Below, in pieces: positions 1 through 8,356 of a stretch of DNA of 23,750 nt. The stretch's first letter is position 1; every line of letters begins with the position of its first letter. The position numbers were made by a program, and so were the translations under genes. Location of the stretch: assembly GCA_900319895.1 (NCBI GenBank), contig ONQK01000071.1, positions 1-23,750 on the forward strand, read 5' to 3'. Under the pieces are notes generated by a model. The model saw only the letters and a program-made list of their open reading frames with translations. It was not told the origin of the DNA and made no database searches. This stretch comes from an uncultured Prevotella sp. GTDB taxonomy: Bacteria; Bacteroidota; Bacteroidia; Bacteroidales; Bacteroidaceae.

Positions 1-2121
1 GCCTTGGTCTGGGCATTTTCGAGCTATTTTTTCATCATCATCGCAGCAGGACACATCTGGAAAGTCATGGCCTTGGCATATTTACCCCCGATGATTGCCG
101 GGTTGGTGCTGGCATACCGGGGGCGACTATTGCCGGGATTCATCGTGACAGCTATTTTTACGGCTTTTGAAGTCAGTGCGAACCATGTCCAGATGACCTA
201 TTATTATTTGATCGTGATATTGTTGATGGTGGTGGCTTTTGGCATCGAAGCCGTCAGGAAAAAGCAGTTGAGGAGTTTTTGGAAGGCTTCTGCCGTCTGT
301 CTGGTAGCTGCTTTAATCGGTGTCTTGTTCAATATCTCGAATTTATACCACACTTGGCAATACCAGAAAGAGTCGATGCGCGGCAAGAGCGAGCTGGTGA
401 AACCTTCGTCGGCCAATCAGACGGACAGTGGCCTCGAGCGCGACTACATTACGCATTGGAGCTACGGCATAGATGAAACGTGGACCTTGCTGGTGCCCAA
501 TACAAAAGGCGGCGCATCAGTGCCTTTGGCGGCGAGTGAGCGAGCGATGGAGAAGGCAAACAGCGATTTCATGCCTATTTACCAGCAAATCGGACAATAT
601 TGGGGCGAGCAGCCCGGCACGAGCGGCCCGGTGTATGTCGGTGCGTTTGTGTTGTTCCTGTTCGTCTTAGGACTTTTCATCGTCAAAGGTCCGATGAAAT
701 GGGCGTTATTGCTGGCAACCATCCTGTCCGTCCTGCTGTCTTGGGGCAAAAATTTCATGCCATTGACCGACTTTTTCATCGATTACGTTCCCCTTTACTC
801 AAAATTTCGCACCGTGGCCTCGATTTTAGTCGTGGCAGAGTTTACCATTCCACTGCTGGCAATGCTTGCCTTGAAAGAATTGGTCGAATCGCCTGACTTG
901 CTGAGAAACAACCGCAAGTGGGTAGGCTTGAGCTTTGCGTTGACGGCGGGCATGGCAGTGCTGTTTGCCTTAATGCCCTCGGTATTCTTTTCCGACTTTA
1001 TCTCCTCGGCTGAGCTGGCGGGCTTGTCCCAGTTGCCTGCGGAATACCTGAATCCAATAAAGAACAATCTCCGTGAGATGCGCATGGCCGTCTTCACGGC
1101 AGATTGCTGGCGCTCGTTCTGGATAATTGCCGTGGGCGTCGGGCTTCTGGTGCTGTATGCGATGCGCAAGCTGAGCGCGCCCTATATGGTGTCGGCGCTT
1201 TTCGTGTTGTGCCTTGCCGACATGTGGACAGTGAACAAGCGCTATCTGAACGATGAGATGTTCGTAGATAAGATGCAACGTGAACAACCCATCCAAAAGA
1301 CAGCCGCTGACGAGCAGATCCTGATGGACCGCTCGCTGTATTATCGTGTGCTGAACTTGGCGTCCAACACCTTCAATGAGAATGAGACGAGCTATTACCA
1401 CAAGAGCCTGGGTGGCTATCATGCTGCCAAACTTCGCCGCTATCAAGAGTTGACAGAAAGATACCTGGTGGCGGAGATGCAGAAAATAATGCCAGTGATA
1501 GCAGACGTCCAAGGCGACATGACGCGGGTGCCAGGCGACTCCTTGTATCCTGTCATCAACATGCTCAATGCCAAATATTTCATCCTCCCCTTGACAGGCG
1601 ACCAGCGTACAGTGCCCCTGCAAAATCCTTATGCCTACGGAAATGCGTGGTTTGTGGACCGGATTTATTATGCGGACAATGCCAATGAGGAGCTGGACAT
1701 GCTGGGTAAAATCAATCTGCGGCGCGCGGCGGTGGCAGACAGACGGTTTGAGAGCGTCTTAGGGCAGGCCAAGCCGAGCGAGGGGCAAAACGAAGTGGAA
1801 CTGACCGATTACGAGCCCAATCGCCTGAGATACACGGTCAATACGGAACAGGGCGGGCTGTTGGTCTTCTCTGAAATCTATTATCCGGGCTGGACCGCGC
1901 TGGTCGATGGCCAGGAAGTGCCCTTGGGGCGTGTGAACTATGTGCTCCGTGCCTTGCAGATGAAGCCGGGCAAGCATGTGGTCGAACTCAATTTCTATCC
2001 TAAGAGCATCAAAAAGACCGAAACCGTAGCTTATGCAGCTTACGCCGTGTTGTTGTTGAGCTTGCTGTTCCTTTTGTTCCGGACTTGGAAAAGGCATTCT
2101 CAGAAAGGCGTAGCACAATGA
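1..2121 (+). CDS. YfhO-family multi-spanning membrane protein (5' end outside window)
   Basis: The reading frame is open from the first base, so the start lies upstream; about 706 C-terminal residues are visible. They show many hydrophobic helices in the first third (for example around residues 5-40, 60-80 and 95-112), more in the middle (about 210-285 and 300-330), a large soluble section, and a final helix near 680-695 followed by a basic tail. The C-terminal block with YYPGW, VDG and a PGKHVVEL stretch is the usual ending of YfhO proteins, which are GT-C-like membrane proteins linked in Firmicutes to glycosylation of lipoteichoic acid. In Bacteroidota the substrate is unknown to me, so a glycosyltransferase role is inference. 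Family members commonly exceed 800 residues, so roughly the first 100-150 residues are missing. It ends 66 bp from the convergent NUDIX gene. Confidence 0.88.
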   Translation, partial: ALVWAFSSYFFIIIAAGHIWKVMALAYLPPMIAGLVLAYRGRLLPGFIVTAIFTAFEVSANHVQMTYYYLIVILLMVVAFGIEAVRKKQLRSFWKASAVCLVAALIGVLFNISNLYHTWQYQKESMRGKSELVKPSSANQTDSGLERDYITHWSYGIDETWTLLVPNTKGGASVPLAASERAMEKANSDFMPIYQQIGQYWGEQPGTSGPVYVGAFVLFLFVLGLFIVKGPMKWALLLATILSVLLSWGKNFMPLTDFFIDYVPLYSKFRTVASILVVAEFTIPLLAMLALKELVESPDLLRNNRKWVGLSFALTAGMAVLFALMPSVFFSDFISSAELAGLSQLPAEYLNPIKNNLREMRMAVFTADCWRSFWIIAVGVGLLVLYAMRKLSAPYMVSALFVLCLADMWTVNKRYLNDEMFVDKMQREQPIQKTAADEQILMDRSLYYRVLNLASNTFNENETSYYHKSLGGYHAAKLRRYQELTERYLVAEMQKIMPVIADVQGDMTRVPGDSLYPVINMLNAKYFILPLTGDQRTVPLQNPYAYGNAWFVDRIYYADNANEELDMLGKINLRRAAVADRRFESVLGQAKPSEGQNEVELTDYEPNRLRYTVNTEQGGLLVFSEIYYPGWTALVDGQEVPLGRVNYVLRALQMKPGKHVVELNFYPKSIKKTETVAYAAYAVLLLSLLFLLFRTWKRHSQKGVAQ

Positions 2122-2142
2122 TAGCGGTTTGGGCTGCCGCTA
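2122..2142 (+). terminator. weak hairpin just after the YfhO stop codon
   Basis: TAGCGG (2122-2127) and CCGCTA (2137-2142) are perfect 6-bp arms around a 9-nt loop, starting immediately after the TGA stop. No T-run follows, so it is at best a weak or factor-assisted terminator between the convergent YfhO and NUDIX genes. Confidence 0.3.
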
Positions 2143-2187
2143 CGTCTCAATCCAAGTGAACGTCCTTGACGCCCGTCTGGTTTTATC

Positions 2188-2634
2188 CTACAGGGAGATG
2201 ATGCCTCTCCATGAGGCAATTTCAATGGCTTTTTCAAGCATTAGATTGTGGTCGAAAGCCAACCGTGGAACGTCTTCGATCCGGAACCATCTTGCCTCAG
2301 CGGCATCGTCGGCTCCTTTCACCGACGGCTTCCCGTCTACCGCAGTGCAGTAGGTTAGGGTGACAATGCGCTCGCGCGGATCCCTGTCAACATCGGCAAA
2401 GGCACCAACTTGCCACACTTTGTCAGCCCGCAGCCCAGTCTCCTCAAGCAACTCGCGGCGCGCGGCGTCTTCTGCGCTCTCGTCAATGTTCATAAAGCCG
2501 CCAGGAAAGGCCCAATAGCCGGCGAAAGGGTAGTTGCTGCGCTTGATGAGCAATACGTAGACTGCCTCTGGGCATCGTGCGAAAACGATACAGTCAGCCG
2601 TTACTGCCGGATGAGGATATTTGTAGGTGTACAT
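2188..2634 (-). CDS. NUDIX hydrolase
   Basis: A 148-residue single-domain protein. The Nudix box is complete: G46, E52, R60-E61-L62, E64-E65, G67, which matches the GX5EX7REUXEEXGU signature and supplies the Mg2+-binding glutamates. Family members hydrolyse nucleoside diphosphates linked to another group. The N-terminal PHPAVTADCIVF stretch and the C-terminal AFDHN stretch resemble ADP-ribose pyrophosphatase or NrtR-like Nudix domains, but there is no winged-helix extension, so a hydrolase is favoured over a regulator. The exact substrate cannot be read from sequence. The ATG at 2634 sits about 40 nt downstream of a TATCTTTG box on the same strand. It is divergent from the GSCFA gene and convergent with YfhO, so it is probably monocistronic. 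Confidence 0.9.
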   Translation of the reverse strand: MYTYKYPHPAVTADCIVFARCPEAVYVLLIKRSNYPFAGYWAFPGGFMNIDESAEDAARRELLEETGLRADKVWQVGAFADVDRDPRERIVTLTYCTAVDGKPSVKGADDAAEARWFRIEDVPRLAFDHNLMLEKAIEIASWRGIISL

Positions 2635-2672
2635 GCAATAATTTGATGATGAAGAATGATCGAAACTGGGGG

Positions 2673-2680
2673 CAAAGATA
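2673..2680 (-). promoter_or_regulatory. Bacteroidota -7 box for the NUDIX gene
   Basis: On the minus strand this reads TATCTTTG, an exact match to TAnnTTTG, and lies about 40 nt before the NUDIX ATG. The -33 region at the expected distance (about 2700-2708) is only T-rich, without a clean TTTG. Confidence 0.5.
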
Positions 2681-2697
2681 TGATTTTTTGGCGATAT

Positions 2698-2731
2698 TTT
2701 GTTGAAAAACAGCCGAAAATCTGTAATTTTG
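2698..2731 (+). promoter_or_regulatory. promoter of the GSCFA / murF-alr unit, nearly leaderless
   Basis: TAATTTTG (2724-2731) matches the Bacteroidota -7 consensus TAnnTTTG. A TTTG (2698-2701) or TTG (2702-2704) lies 22 or 19 bp upstream and fits the -33 element. The GSCFA ATG is at 2736, only 4 bp past the -7 box, so transcription would start on or next to the start codon. Confidence 0.6.
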
Positions 2732-2735
2732 CGGT

Positions 2736-3542
2736 ATGAAATTAATGACAGAAGTACAAATTGCCCCAGCGCCGTTTACGATTGAGCCGTGCGAGCAGAT
2801 GCTGTTTGTGGGTTCATGTTTTGCGGACTATATGGGCAAACGGTTTGCTGCCGAAAAGTTCCGTACTTTGATCAATCCCTATGGTGTGATGTACAACCCT
2901 GCCAGCCTTTGGCATACGGTGGAGCGCTGTGCAGACTTCACGCCGCGCGTCTCGGTGTTGACCTTGGGCACCAATCGGGTCTACCGGCTTCGTGAGACGG
3001 GCGAAATAGTGGACAATTGTCAAAAACGTCCGGCAAAATTGTTTGAGGAAGAGCCGTTGAGCCTTTCGGACTGTGTGTGCTACCTCTCGCAATGCATTGA
3101 TTCGCTTTTGTGCCGGCATCCAGAGGCGCGTGTGGTGTTGACGGTCAGCCCTGTGCGGTATGCCAAATATGGCTTCCATGGCAGCCGCCTGTCGAAAGCC
3201 GTGCTGCTGCTTGCCGTTGACCAGGCCGTGCAAAAATATGGCGAGAAAGTGAGCTATTTCCCTGCCTACGAACTGATGAACGATGAGTTGCGCGACTACC
3301 GTTTTTATGCCGCCGACATGCTGCACCCGAGCGAGCAAGCTGTCGACTATATCTTTCAGCGCTTTGCCGACACCTATTTCAGCGCCGCCACAAAGGAGTT
3401 CTTGGTGCGATGGAAGCCCTTGAAAGAGGCATTGGCACATCGCCCTTTCCGGCCGGAATCGCCCGAACATCGCCATTTCATGGAGCAGGTCAACCAATCC
3501 ATAGCCCTGCTCTCGCAACAATATCCAGATTTTGAACTTTAA
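2736..3542 (+). CDS. GSCFA domain protein (SGNH-hydrolase-like)
   Basis: A 268-residue protein without a signal peptide. The family's name motif GSCFA is at residues 26-30, and a D194-x-x-H197 pair (DMLHPSEQ) near the C-terminus resembles the catalytic Asp-His block of SGNH esterases. Other typical GSCFA blocks are NCQKRP near residue 94 and TVSPVRYAKYGFHGS at about 136-150. The family has no firmly established substrate; acyl-ester hydrolysis, perhaps on an envelope glycan, is inference from the fold. The start at 2736 is preferred over ATG 2745 because the first residues fit the usual family N-terminus. Its stop is 16 bp before the murF-alr start, so the two genes are probably co-transcribed, which hints at a cell-wall link. 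Confidence 0.88.
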   Translation: MKLMTEVQIAPAPFTIEPCEQMLFVGSCFADYMGKRFAAEKFRTLINPYGVMYNPASLWHTVERCADFTPRVSVLTLGTNRVYRLRETGEIVDNCQKRPAKLFEEEPLSLSDCVCYLSQCIDSLLCRHPEARVVLTVSPVRYAKYGFHGSRLSKAVLLLAVDQAVQKYGEKVSYFPAYELMNDELRDYRFYAADMLHPSEQAVDYIFQRFADTYFSAATKEFLVRWKPLKEALAHRPFRPESPEHRHFMEQVNQSIALLSQQYPDFEL

Positions 3543-3558
3543 AAATGATTGTAATGCC

Positions 3559-6033
3559 ATGACCTATACCATAGACCATCTCACAAGCCTCATCGGGGCG
3601 CGCCGCTGGGGCACACGCCCTTGTCGGATTGCCTTCTTGCTGACCGACAGCCGCTCGCTGCGCTTTCCCGAGGAGACCCTGTTCTTTGCTTTGCGCACAA
3701 CGCGAAATGACGGGCATCAATACATCGCCGAACTTTATGAGCGTGGCGTGCGCAACTTTGTCGTGGATCATCTGCCCGAGCAAGTGGAGGATAAATATTC
3801 AGAGGCAAACTTCCTTTGTGTAGACCATGTGCTTGGCGCATTGCAGCAAATAGCCAGGAATCATCGCCAATGTTTCCAAGTCCCGGTGGTGGGGGTGACG
3901 GGAAGTAACGGCAAAACCATTGTCAAGGAATGGATTTACCAGATATTGTCCGACGAAAAAGTCATCACCCGCTCACCACGCAGCTATAACTCACAAATAG
4001 GCGTTCCGCTATCGGTGTGGAACCTTGATGAGCAAACGCAATTGGGCGTTTTTGAGGCAGGCGTCAGCCAGCCGGGCGAGATGGAGGCCTTGCAACAAAT
4101 CATTCAACCTACGATTGCCGTACTGACCAGTCTTGGTACGGCTCACCAAGAAAACTTCTCCTCTTTCAGGGAGAAGTGCATGGAGAAGTTGCGTCTCTTC
4201 CAAGGGGCGGGAACCATGGTTTATTGCCAAGATGACAGCCTTATTGCTCAGTGCATCAAGTCGTCGTGTCTGACGGCTGTGCCGCTCACTTGGTCGTTGA
4301 CGGACAAGGGGGCGGCGATGTACATCGAAAACGTTGAGAAAAAGGGCTTTTCCACGCATGTCGACTATGTTTTCAAAGGTGAAAAAGCCAGCTATAGACT
4401 GCCGTTCATTGACGAAGCCTCAGTCCACAACTCCATCATTTGTGCCATTATCGCCTTGTACTTGGGCCTCAGTACCGAAAAACTGGCTGCAGCGATGCAG
4501 CATTTGGAGCGCATAGGCATGCGTCTTGAAGTAAAAGAAGGTCGCAACGGGTGTACACTCATCAACGACAGCTACAATTCAGATGTCAACTCGCTCGACA
4601 TCGCCCTCGACTTCATGAACCGCCGGCCCGACCACCAGGCAAGAAGCCGGACTCTCATCCTCAGCGATATTGAGCAGACGGGGAGATGCCCAGAAGAACT
4701 TTATCAAGAGGTGTCGAAATTGGCTGCCGAGCGAAGCATTAGGACATTCATCGGAATCGGCACAACCATCGCCGCACAGCAACAGCACATTCAAATACCC
4801 GTCAAACACTTCTTCGACACCACGGAGCAACTACTGCGTAGCGGGCTGCTTGGCAGGTTGCGCAATGAAGTCGTGCTCATCAAAGGGGCGCGCCGGTTTG
4901 GCTTTGAGAAAATAACGGAAACCCTCGCGCAACAAGTGCACGAAACGACTCTTGAAGTGAACCTTAATGCCGTGGTGGAGAACTTAAACCATTACCGCAA
5001 TCACCTCAAGCCCGGCACCAAAATCACTTGTATGATTAAGGCAGACGGATATGGGACAGGGGCGGTGGAAATCGCCAAAACACTGCAAGAGCATAGGGTC
5101 GACTACCTCGCTGTTGCTGTTGCTGACGAAGGAATGACCCTGCGCCGAAACGGGATAACGAGCAATATTATCATTATGAACCCTGAAATCAATGCGCTCA
5201 AGCTACTTTTCGACTATAACCTTGAGCCGGAGGTCTACAATTTTAGGATCCTCAACGCCCTTATTGCCGAGGCAGGGCGCCATGGCATCACAGGGCTGCC
5301 CGTCCACATCAAGCTCGACACGGGCATGCATCGTCTGGGATTCCATCCCGTCAATGACATGCAGCAGCTTGTCAATTGCCTCAAACACCAAAAAGCGATT
5401 ATCCCGAAATCGGTCTTTTCGCACTTCGCCGGTGCCGATGCCGACGAATTCGACTCATTCTCAGCCTCACAATTTGAACTCTTCGACAAGGCGAGCCAGG
5501 AACTACAAGCCGCTTTCAGCCACAGAATCCTGCGGCACATCTGCAATTCTGCTGCCATCGAACATTTCCCGCAGTATCATCTGGACATGTGCCGCCTCGG
5601 GCTCGGGCTCTATGGCATCAACCCTAGAACCAACCAACTCATGCACAACGTGGCGACATTGAAAACCACCATATTGCAAATCCGAGACGTCGAGGCCAAC
5701 CAAACCGTTGGCTATAGCCGTCGTGAGACTTTGCAGAACGACGCACGCATTGCAGCCATTCCCATCGGGTATGCCGACGGCCTGAACCGCAGGCTCGGCA
5801 ACCGCCGCTGCCATTGTTTGGTCAATGGACAGCCGGCATCGTATGTCGGTAATATATGTATGGATGTGGCACTCATTGATGTGACCGGCATCGTGTGCCA
5901 GGAAGGCGACACCGTTGAAATTTTTGGCGACCAACTGCCCGTTACGGTGTTGTCCGACCAATTGGAGACAATTCCTTATGAAGTGCTTACGGGGATCAGC
6001 AACCGGGTAAAGCGGGTATATTTCCAAGACTAA
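3559..6033 (+). CDS. murF-alr: bifunctional UDP-MurNAc-tripeptide:D-Ala-D-Ala ligase / alanine racemase (MurF-Alr fusion)
   Basis: An 824-residue cytoplasmic enzyme. Residues 1 to about 455 are a Mur ligase: P-loop GSNGKT at 115-120 binds ATP, and an INDSYNSD block lies near 335. MurF adds D-Ala-D-Ala to UDP-MurNAc-tripeptide. From about residue 463 a PLP-dependent alanine racemase follows: K494 in MIKADGYGTG is the PLP lysine, Y719 in VGYSRRE is the catalytic tyrosine, with HIKLDTGMHRLG and RLGLGLYG blocks between and IPIGYADG after it. The fusion joins production of D-Ala to its use in peptidoglycan and is widespread in Bacteroidota. A TTG at 3532 is in frame but lies inside the GSCFA gene; ATG 3559 gives the normal MurF N-terminus. 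ATG codons at 3545 and 3554 are out of frame. Confidence 0.95.
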   Translation: MTYTIDHLTSLIGARRWGTRPCRIAFLLTDSRSLRFPEETLFFALRTTRNDGHQYIAELYERGVRNFVVDHLPEQVEDKYSEANFLCVDHVLGALQQIARNHRQCFQVPVVGVTGSNGKTIVKEWIYQILSDEKVITRSPRSYNSQIGVPLSVWNLDEQTQLGVFEAGVSQPGEMEALQQIIQPTIAVLTSLGTAHQENFSSFREKCMEKLRLFQGAGTMVYCQDDSLIAQCIKSSCLTAVPLTWSLTDKGAAMYIENVEKKGFSTHVDYVFKGEKASYRLPFIDEASVHNSIICAIIALYLGLSTEKLAAAMQHLERIGMRLEVKEGRNGCTLINDSYNSDVNSLDIALDFMNRRPDHQARSRTLILSDIEQTGRCPEELYQEVSKLAAERSIRTFIGIGTTIAAQQQHIQIPVKHFFDTTEQLLRSGLLGRLRNEVVLIKGARRFGFEKITETLAQQVHETTLEVNLNAVVENLNHYRNHLKPGTKITCMIKADGYGTGAVEIAKTLQEHRVDYLAVAVADEGMTLRRNGITSNIIIMNPEINALKLLFDYNLEPEVYNFRILNALIAEAGRHGITGLPVHIKLDTGMHRLGFHPVNDMQQLVNCLKHQKAIIPKSVFSHFAGADADEFDSFSASQFELFDKASQELQAAFSHRILRHICNSAAIEHFPQYHLDMCRLGLGLYGINPRTNQLMHNVATLKTTILQIRDVEANQTVGYSRRETLQNDARIAAIPIGYADGLNRRLGNRRCHCLVNGQPASYVGNICMDVALIDVTGIVCQEGDTVEIFGDQLPVTVLSDQLETIPYEVLTGISNRVKRVYFQD

Positions 6034-6065
6034 CCCTCTTTCGTGGTAGGAGCATTAAACATAAG

Positions 6066-6105
6066 ACGAGGCAGTCGAATTGTATTTGACAATCGGCTGC
6101 CTCGT
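6066..6105 (+). terminator. strong hairpin, probable bidirectional terminator
   Basis: The arms 6066-6083 and 6089-6105 pair over 17 bp with one G-U pair and one bulged A, closing a 5-nt loop at 6084-6088; AATTTTA follows on the plus strand. It lies between the convergent murF-alr (stop at 6033) and lpxA (stop at 6131), so it can end transcription of murF-alr and possibly of the opposing efflux/lpxA unit. Confidence 0.85.
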
Positions 6106-6130
6106 AATTTTACACGCTTTTCCCGTCCTT

Positions 6131-6910
6131 TTATATCTTTCCGATGATTCCCTTTGAGGTGCTGGTCAGGAATTGAATGACAGTTTGCCTCTCCTCGGAG
6201 GGTGGAATCTGCTGTTTGATCTGATTGATGGCATCAAAGAGGCTTGTTTGGCCGTTGAACACAAGGCGGTAGGCGTTGGCCAGGTGCTTGACGGTCTTCT
6301 CGTCGATGCCCAATGATTGACAGATGTGCTTATTGATGCTGGCGTATGCGATGGGCTTGCCGTTGGCGATGATGAAAGGAGGGATGTCTTTGGAGAATGT
6401 GCATCCGGCTTGTATCATGGCACCTTTGCCGACCCTTGTGCCGGCGTTTTCGATGACGCTTGACGAGAAAATCACACCGTCGTCAATGAAGCAGTCGCCG
6501 GCAATCTTCGTGCCGTAGCCCAAGACGCACTGGTTGCCCATCTTGGTGTCGTGTGAGATGTGGGCGCCTTCCATGAGGCAGTTGCCGTTGCCAATGACGG
6601 TCTTGCCGTCGGCATGTGTTGCACGGTTGATGACTACGTTTTCGCGTATGATGTTCTCATTGCCGATGACGAGCTGGCTGTCTTCGCCTTTAAAGTCGAA
6701 GTCTTGCGGCAGCGCGCCGAGGACAGAGCCTTGGTGTACGGTGTTGTTCTTGCCCATTCGCGTGCCGTTCATGATGCTGACGAAAGGGTAGATGGTGCAA
6801 CCGTCGCCGATTTCCACGTCGCCTTCGATGTAGGCGAAAGGGTAGATCTTGCAGTTTTCGCCGATTTTCGCTTTGGGGTCGATTTCGGCTTTTGGGCTTA
6901 TATCAGTCAT
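6131..6910 (-). CDS. lpxA: acyl-ACP--UDP-N-acetylglucosamine O-acyltransferase (LpxA)
   Basis: A 259-residue cytoplasmic enzyme for the first step of lipid A synthesis, transferring a 3-hydroxyacyl chain from ACP to UDP-GlcNAc. The first ~185 residues are hexapeptide repeats of the left-handed beta helix. The block around GAHISHD contains H120, matching the catalytic His125 of E. coli LpxA. ALPQDF at about 66-71 and the C-terminal helical section with ANAYRLVF are normal for the Bacteroidota enzyme. Length fits the family (about 255-265). The ATG at 6910 is 37 bp after the stop of the efflux outer-membrane factor, and I see no TAnnTTTG box in that gap, so it may be the last gene of the efflux operon. 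Lipid A partners such as lpxC or lpxD are not in the window. Confidence 0.93.
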   Translation of the reverse strand: MTDISPKAEIDPKAKIGENCKIYPFAYIEGDVEIGDGCTIYPFVSIMNGTRMGKNNTVHQGSVLGALPQDFDFKGEDSQLVIGNENIIRENVVINRATHADGKTVIGNGNCLMEGAHISHDTKMGNQCVLGYGTKIAGDCFIDDGVIFSSSVIENAGTRVGKGAMIQAGCTFSKDIPPFIIANGKPIAYASINKHICQSLGIDEKTVKHLANAYRLVFNGQTSLFDAINQIKQQIPPSEERQTVIQFLTSTSKGIIGKI

Positions 6911-6947
6911 AATTTTGATTCTGTTAGTTTGGTTGATGGATTCGATT

Positions 6948-8333
6948 TTATTTTCTCCCGCCTCCTAATGCGCTGTATAGGTTGACTACTGCCTGCATCT
7001 TATGGAAGTCGTCGACTACTTTTGAGAGCTGTGCATTGAGTAGCCCTTGTTGTGCGGTGATGACTTCGAGGTATGAGCTGCTGCCCATCTGGAAGAGGTC
7101 TTTGGTGTATTCAATGTTACGTTCAAGTATTTCAATCTGCTGGCCCTCCAGCTGGCTTTTTTCTTGACTGGCATTGTAGAGCACCAGGGCGTTGCTGACC
7201 TCACCTCCGGCCTTGAAAATGGCGTTTTGCCATGTGTTATAGGCTTGTTCGTACTGCATTTTTGCCACTTTGAGGCCTGCGATGATTTGTCCGCGTTGGA
7301 AAATCGGTTGTACGAGGCTGGCAACTGCCGAGAGCAGGATTTTTCCGGGGTTCACAATACCCATTCCGCTGCTGTTGGTGTATGAGCCGGTGCCGTTGAT
7401 GGTGATGTTGGGGTAGAATCGGCTGCGTGCAGTGTTCACGTTGTAGAAACATTGCGCCAATTGCATCTCGGCGGCATGCACGTCGGCGCGGTTTGCCAAC
7501 AGTTGCAGGCCAATGCCCGTGGCAAGGTCTGCGGGCAGGTTCTGGTCTTCCAGTTTCCCGCGCGGTATGCTTTGTGCCGCTTGTCCAATGAGTACGGAAA
7601 GGGCGTTCTCTGTCTCTCTGATTTGGCGGCGGACGTCGGCGGCTTGTGCCTGGATGGCATAGTAGTTGGATTCTGCCGTCGCCACTCCGGTCTCTCGACC
7701 CCTGCCGAGCTCTTTTTGCAGTTTCATCATTTCCCAAGTATCTTTCATGAGCGACTGCATGTTGTTGACGATTTCTTGTTGTCGGTCAAGCATGAGCAGG
7801 GTGTAATACAGGTTGGCAACGCCGCAGATGATGTTGGTTTGCACCACGACTTGGTAGTCTTTGGTAGCCAGCAGTGCCATTTGTGCCGACCGCTTTTGGT
7901 TGAGCAGGTTGCCAAAAAGGTCGAGGCTCCAACTGGCGGTTATGGGCAGCGAGTAGGTCTTGGTGGCAGGGTTGCCGTCCCACGAAGCGATGGTGCCTTG
8001 TGGAGTGAAGGTGAGTGCTGGCAGGAAAGCCAGTTTTGCCACTTTCAGCTGTTCTTCGACTATTTTTACGTTTAGGGCTGCATTGAGCAGGTCTGCGTTG
8101 TTTTCGAGTGCTTGCCCGATGAGTCTTTGCAGCTGCGGGTCGGTGAATAGGCTGCGCCAGGGCATGTTGCCAAAGCTTGTGGTGTCGTTGACAATCAGTG
8201 TGTCTGCGTCTGACAATGCGTCGCGGACGATGCCGCGCGCATTGACCTCGGGCCGCTCGTATTTGTTGTATAGCCCGCAGCTGCTGACCATTCCGGCAGC
8301 CAGTACGATGGTTAATATCTTTTTAAGCTTCAT
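6948..8333 (-). CDS. RND efflux outer-membrane factor (TolC/OprM-like, NodT family lipoprotein)
   Basis: A 461-residue outer-membrane channel subunit of a tripartite efflux pump. The N-terminus is a lipoprotein signal with lipobox VSSC and modified Cys19. The mature part has two outer-membrane-efflux repeats with long helices (for example LGRGRETGVATAESNYYAIQ near 245 and the ANRADVHAAEMQLAQC block near 300) and ends in a short Gly-rich tail. The reading frame stays open well upstream of 8333, but that part is an out-of-frame reading of the pump gene; ATG 8333, directly before MKLKK and the signal peptide, is the right start. It begins 23 bp after the pump stop. Length matches the OprM type. 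Substrate range cannot be inferred. Confidence 0.93.
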   Translation of the reverse strand: MKLKKILTIVLAAGMVSSCGLYNKYERPEVNARGIVRDALSDADTLIVNDTTSFGNMPWRSLFTDPQLQRLIGQALENNADLLNAALNVKIVEEQLKVAKLAFLPALTFTPQGTIASWDGNPATKTYSLPITASWSLDLFGNLLNQKRSAQMALLATKDYQVVVQTNIICGVANLYYTLLMLDRQQEIVNNMQSLMKDTWEMMKLQKELGRGRETGVATAESNYYAIQAQAADVRRQIRETENALSVLIGQAAQSIPRGKLEDQNLPADLATGIGLQLLANRADVHAAEMQLAQCFYNVNTARSRFYPNITINGTGSYTNSSGMGIVNPGKILLSAVASLVQPIFQRGQIIAGLKVAKMQYEQAYNTWQNAIFKAGGEVSNALVLYNASQEKSQLEGQQIEILERNIEYTKDLFQMGSSSYLEVITAQQGLLNAQLSKVVDDFHKMQAVVNLYSALGGGRK

Positions 8334-8356
8334 GTTTGTTCCTCTAATGTTAAAAA

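Noticed and set aside
970..1623. 217-codon open frame on the minus strand within the YfhO gene
   Set aside because: His/Gln-rich low-quality translation without domains, antisense to a clear membrane protein gene.
3532..3558. TTG start nine codons upstream for murF-alr
   Set aside because: It would lie inside the GSCFA coding sequence; ATG 3559 gives the standard MurF N-terminus.
2814..3560. 248-codon open frame on the minus strand opposite the GSCFA gene
   Set aside because: It lies wholly against a well-supported GSCFA gene, shows no family features, and its composition is what the antisense of a GC-balanced gene gives.
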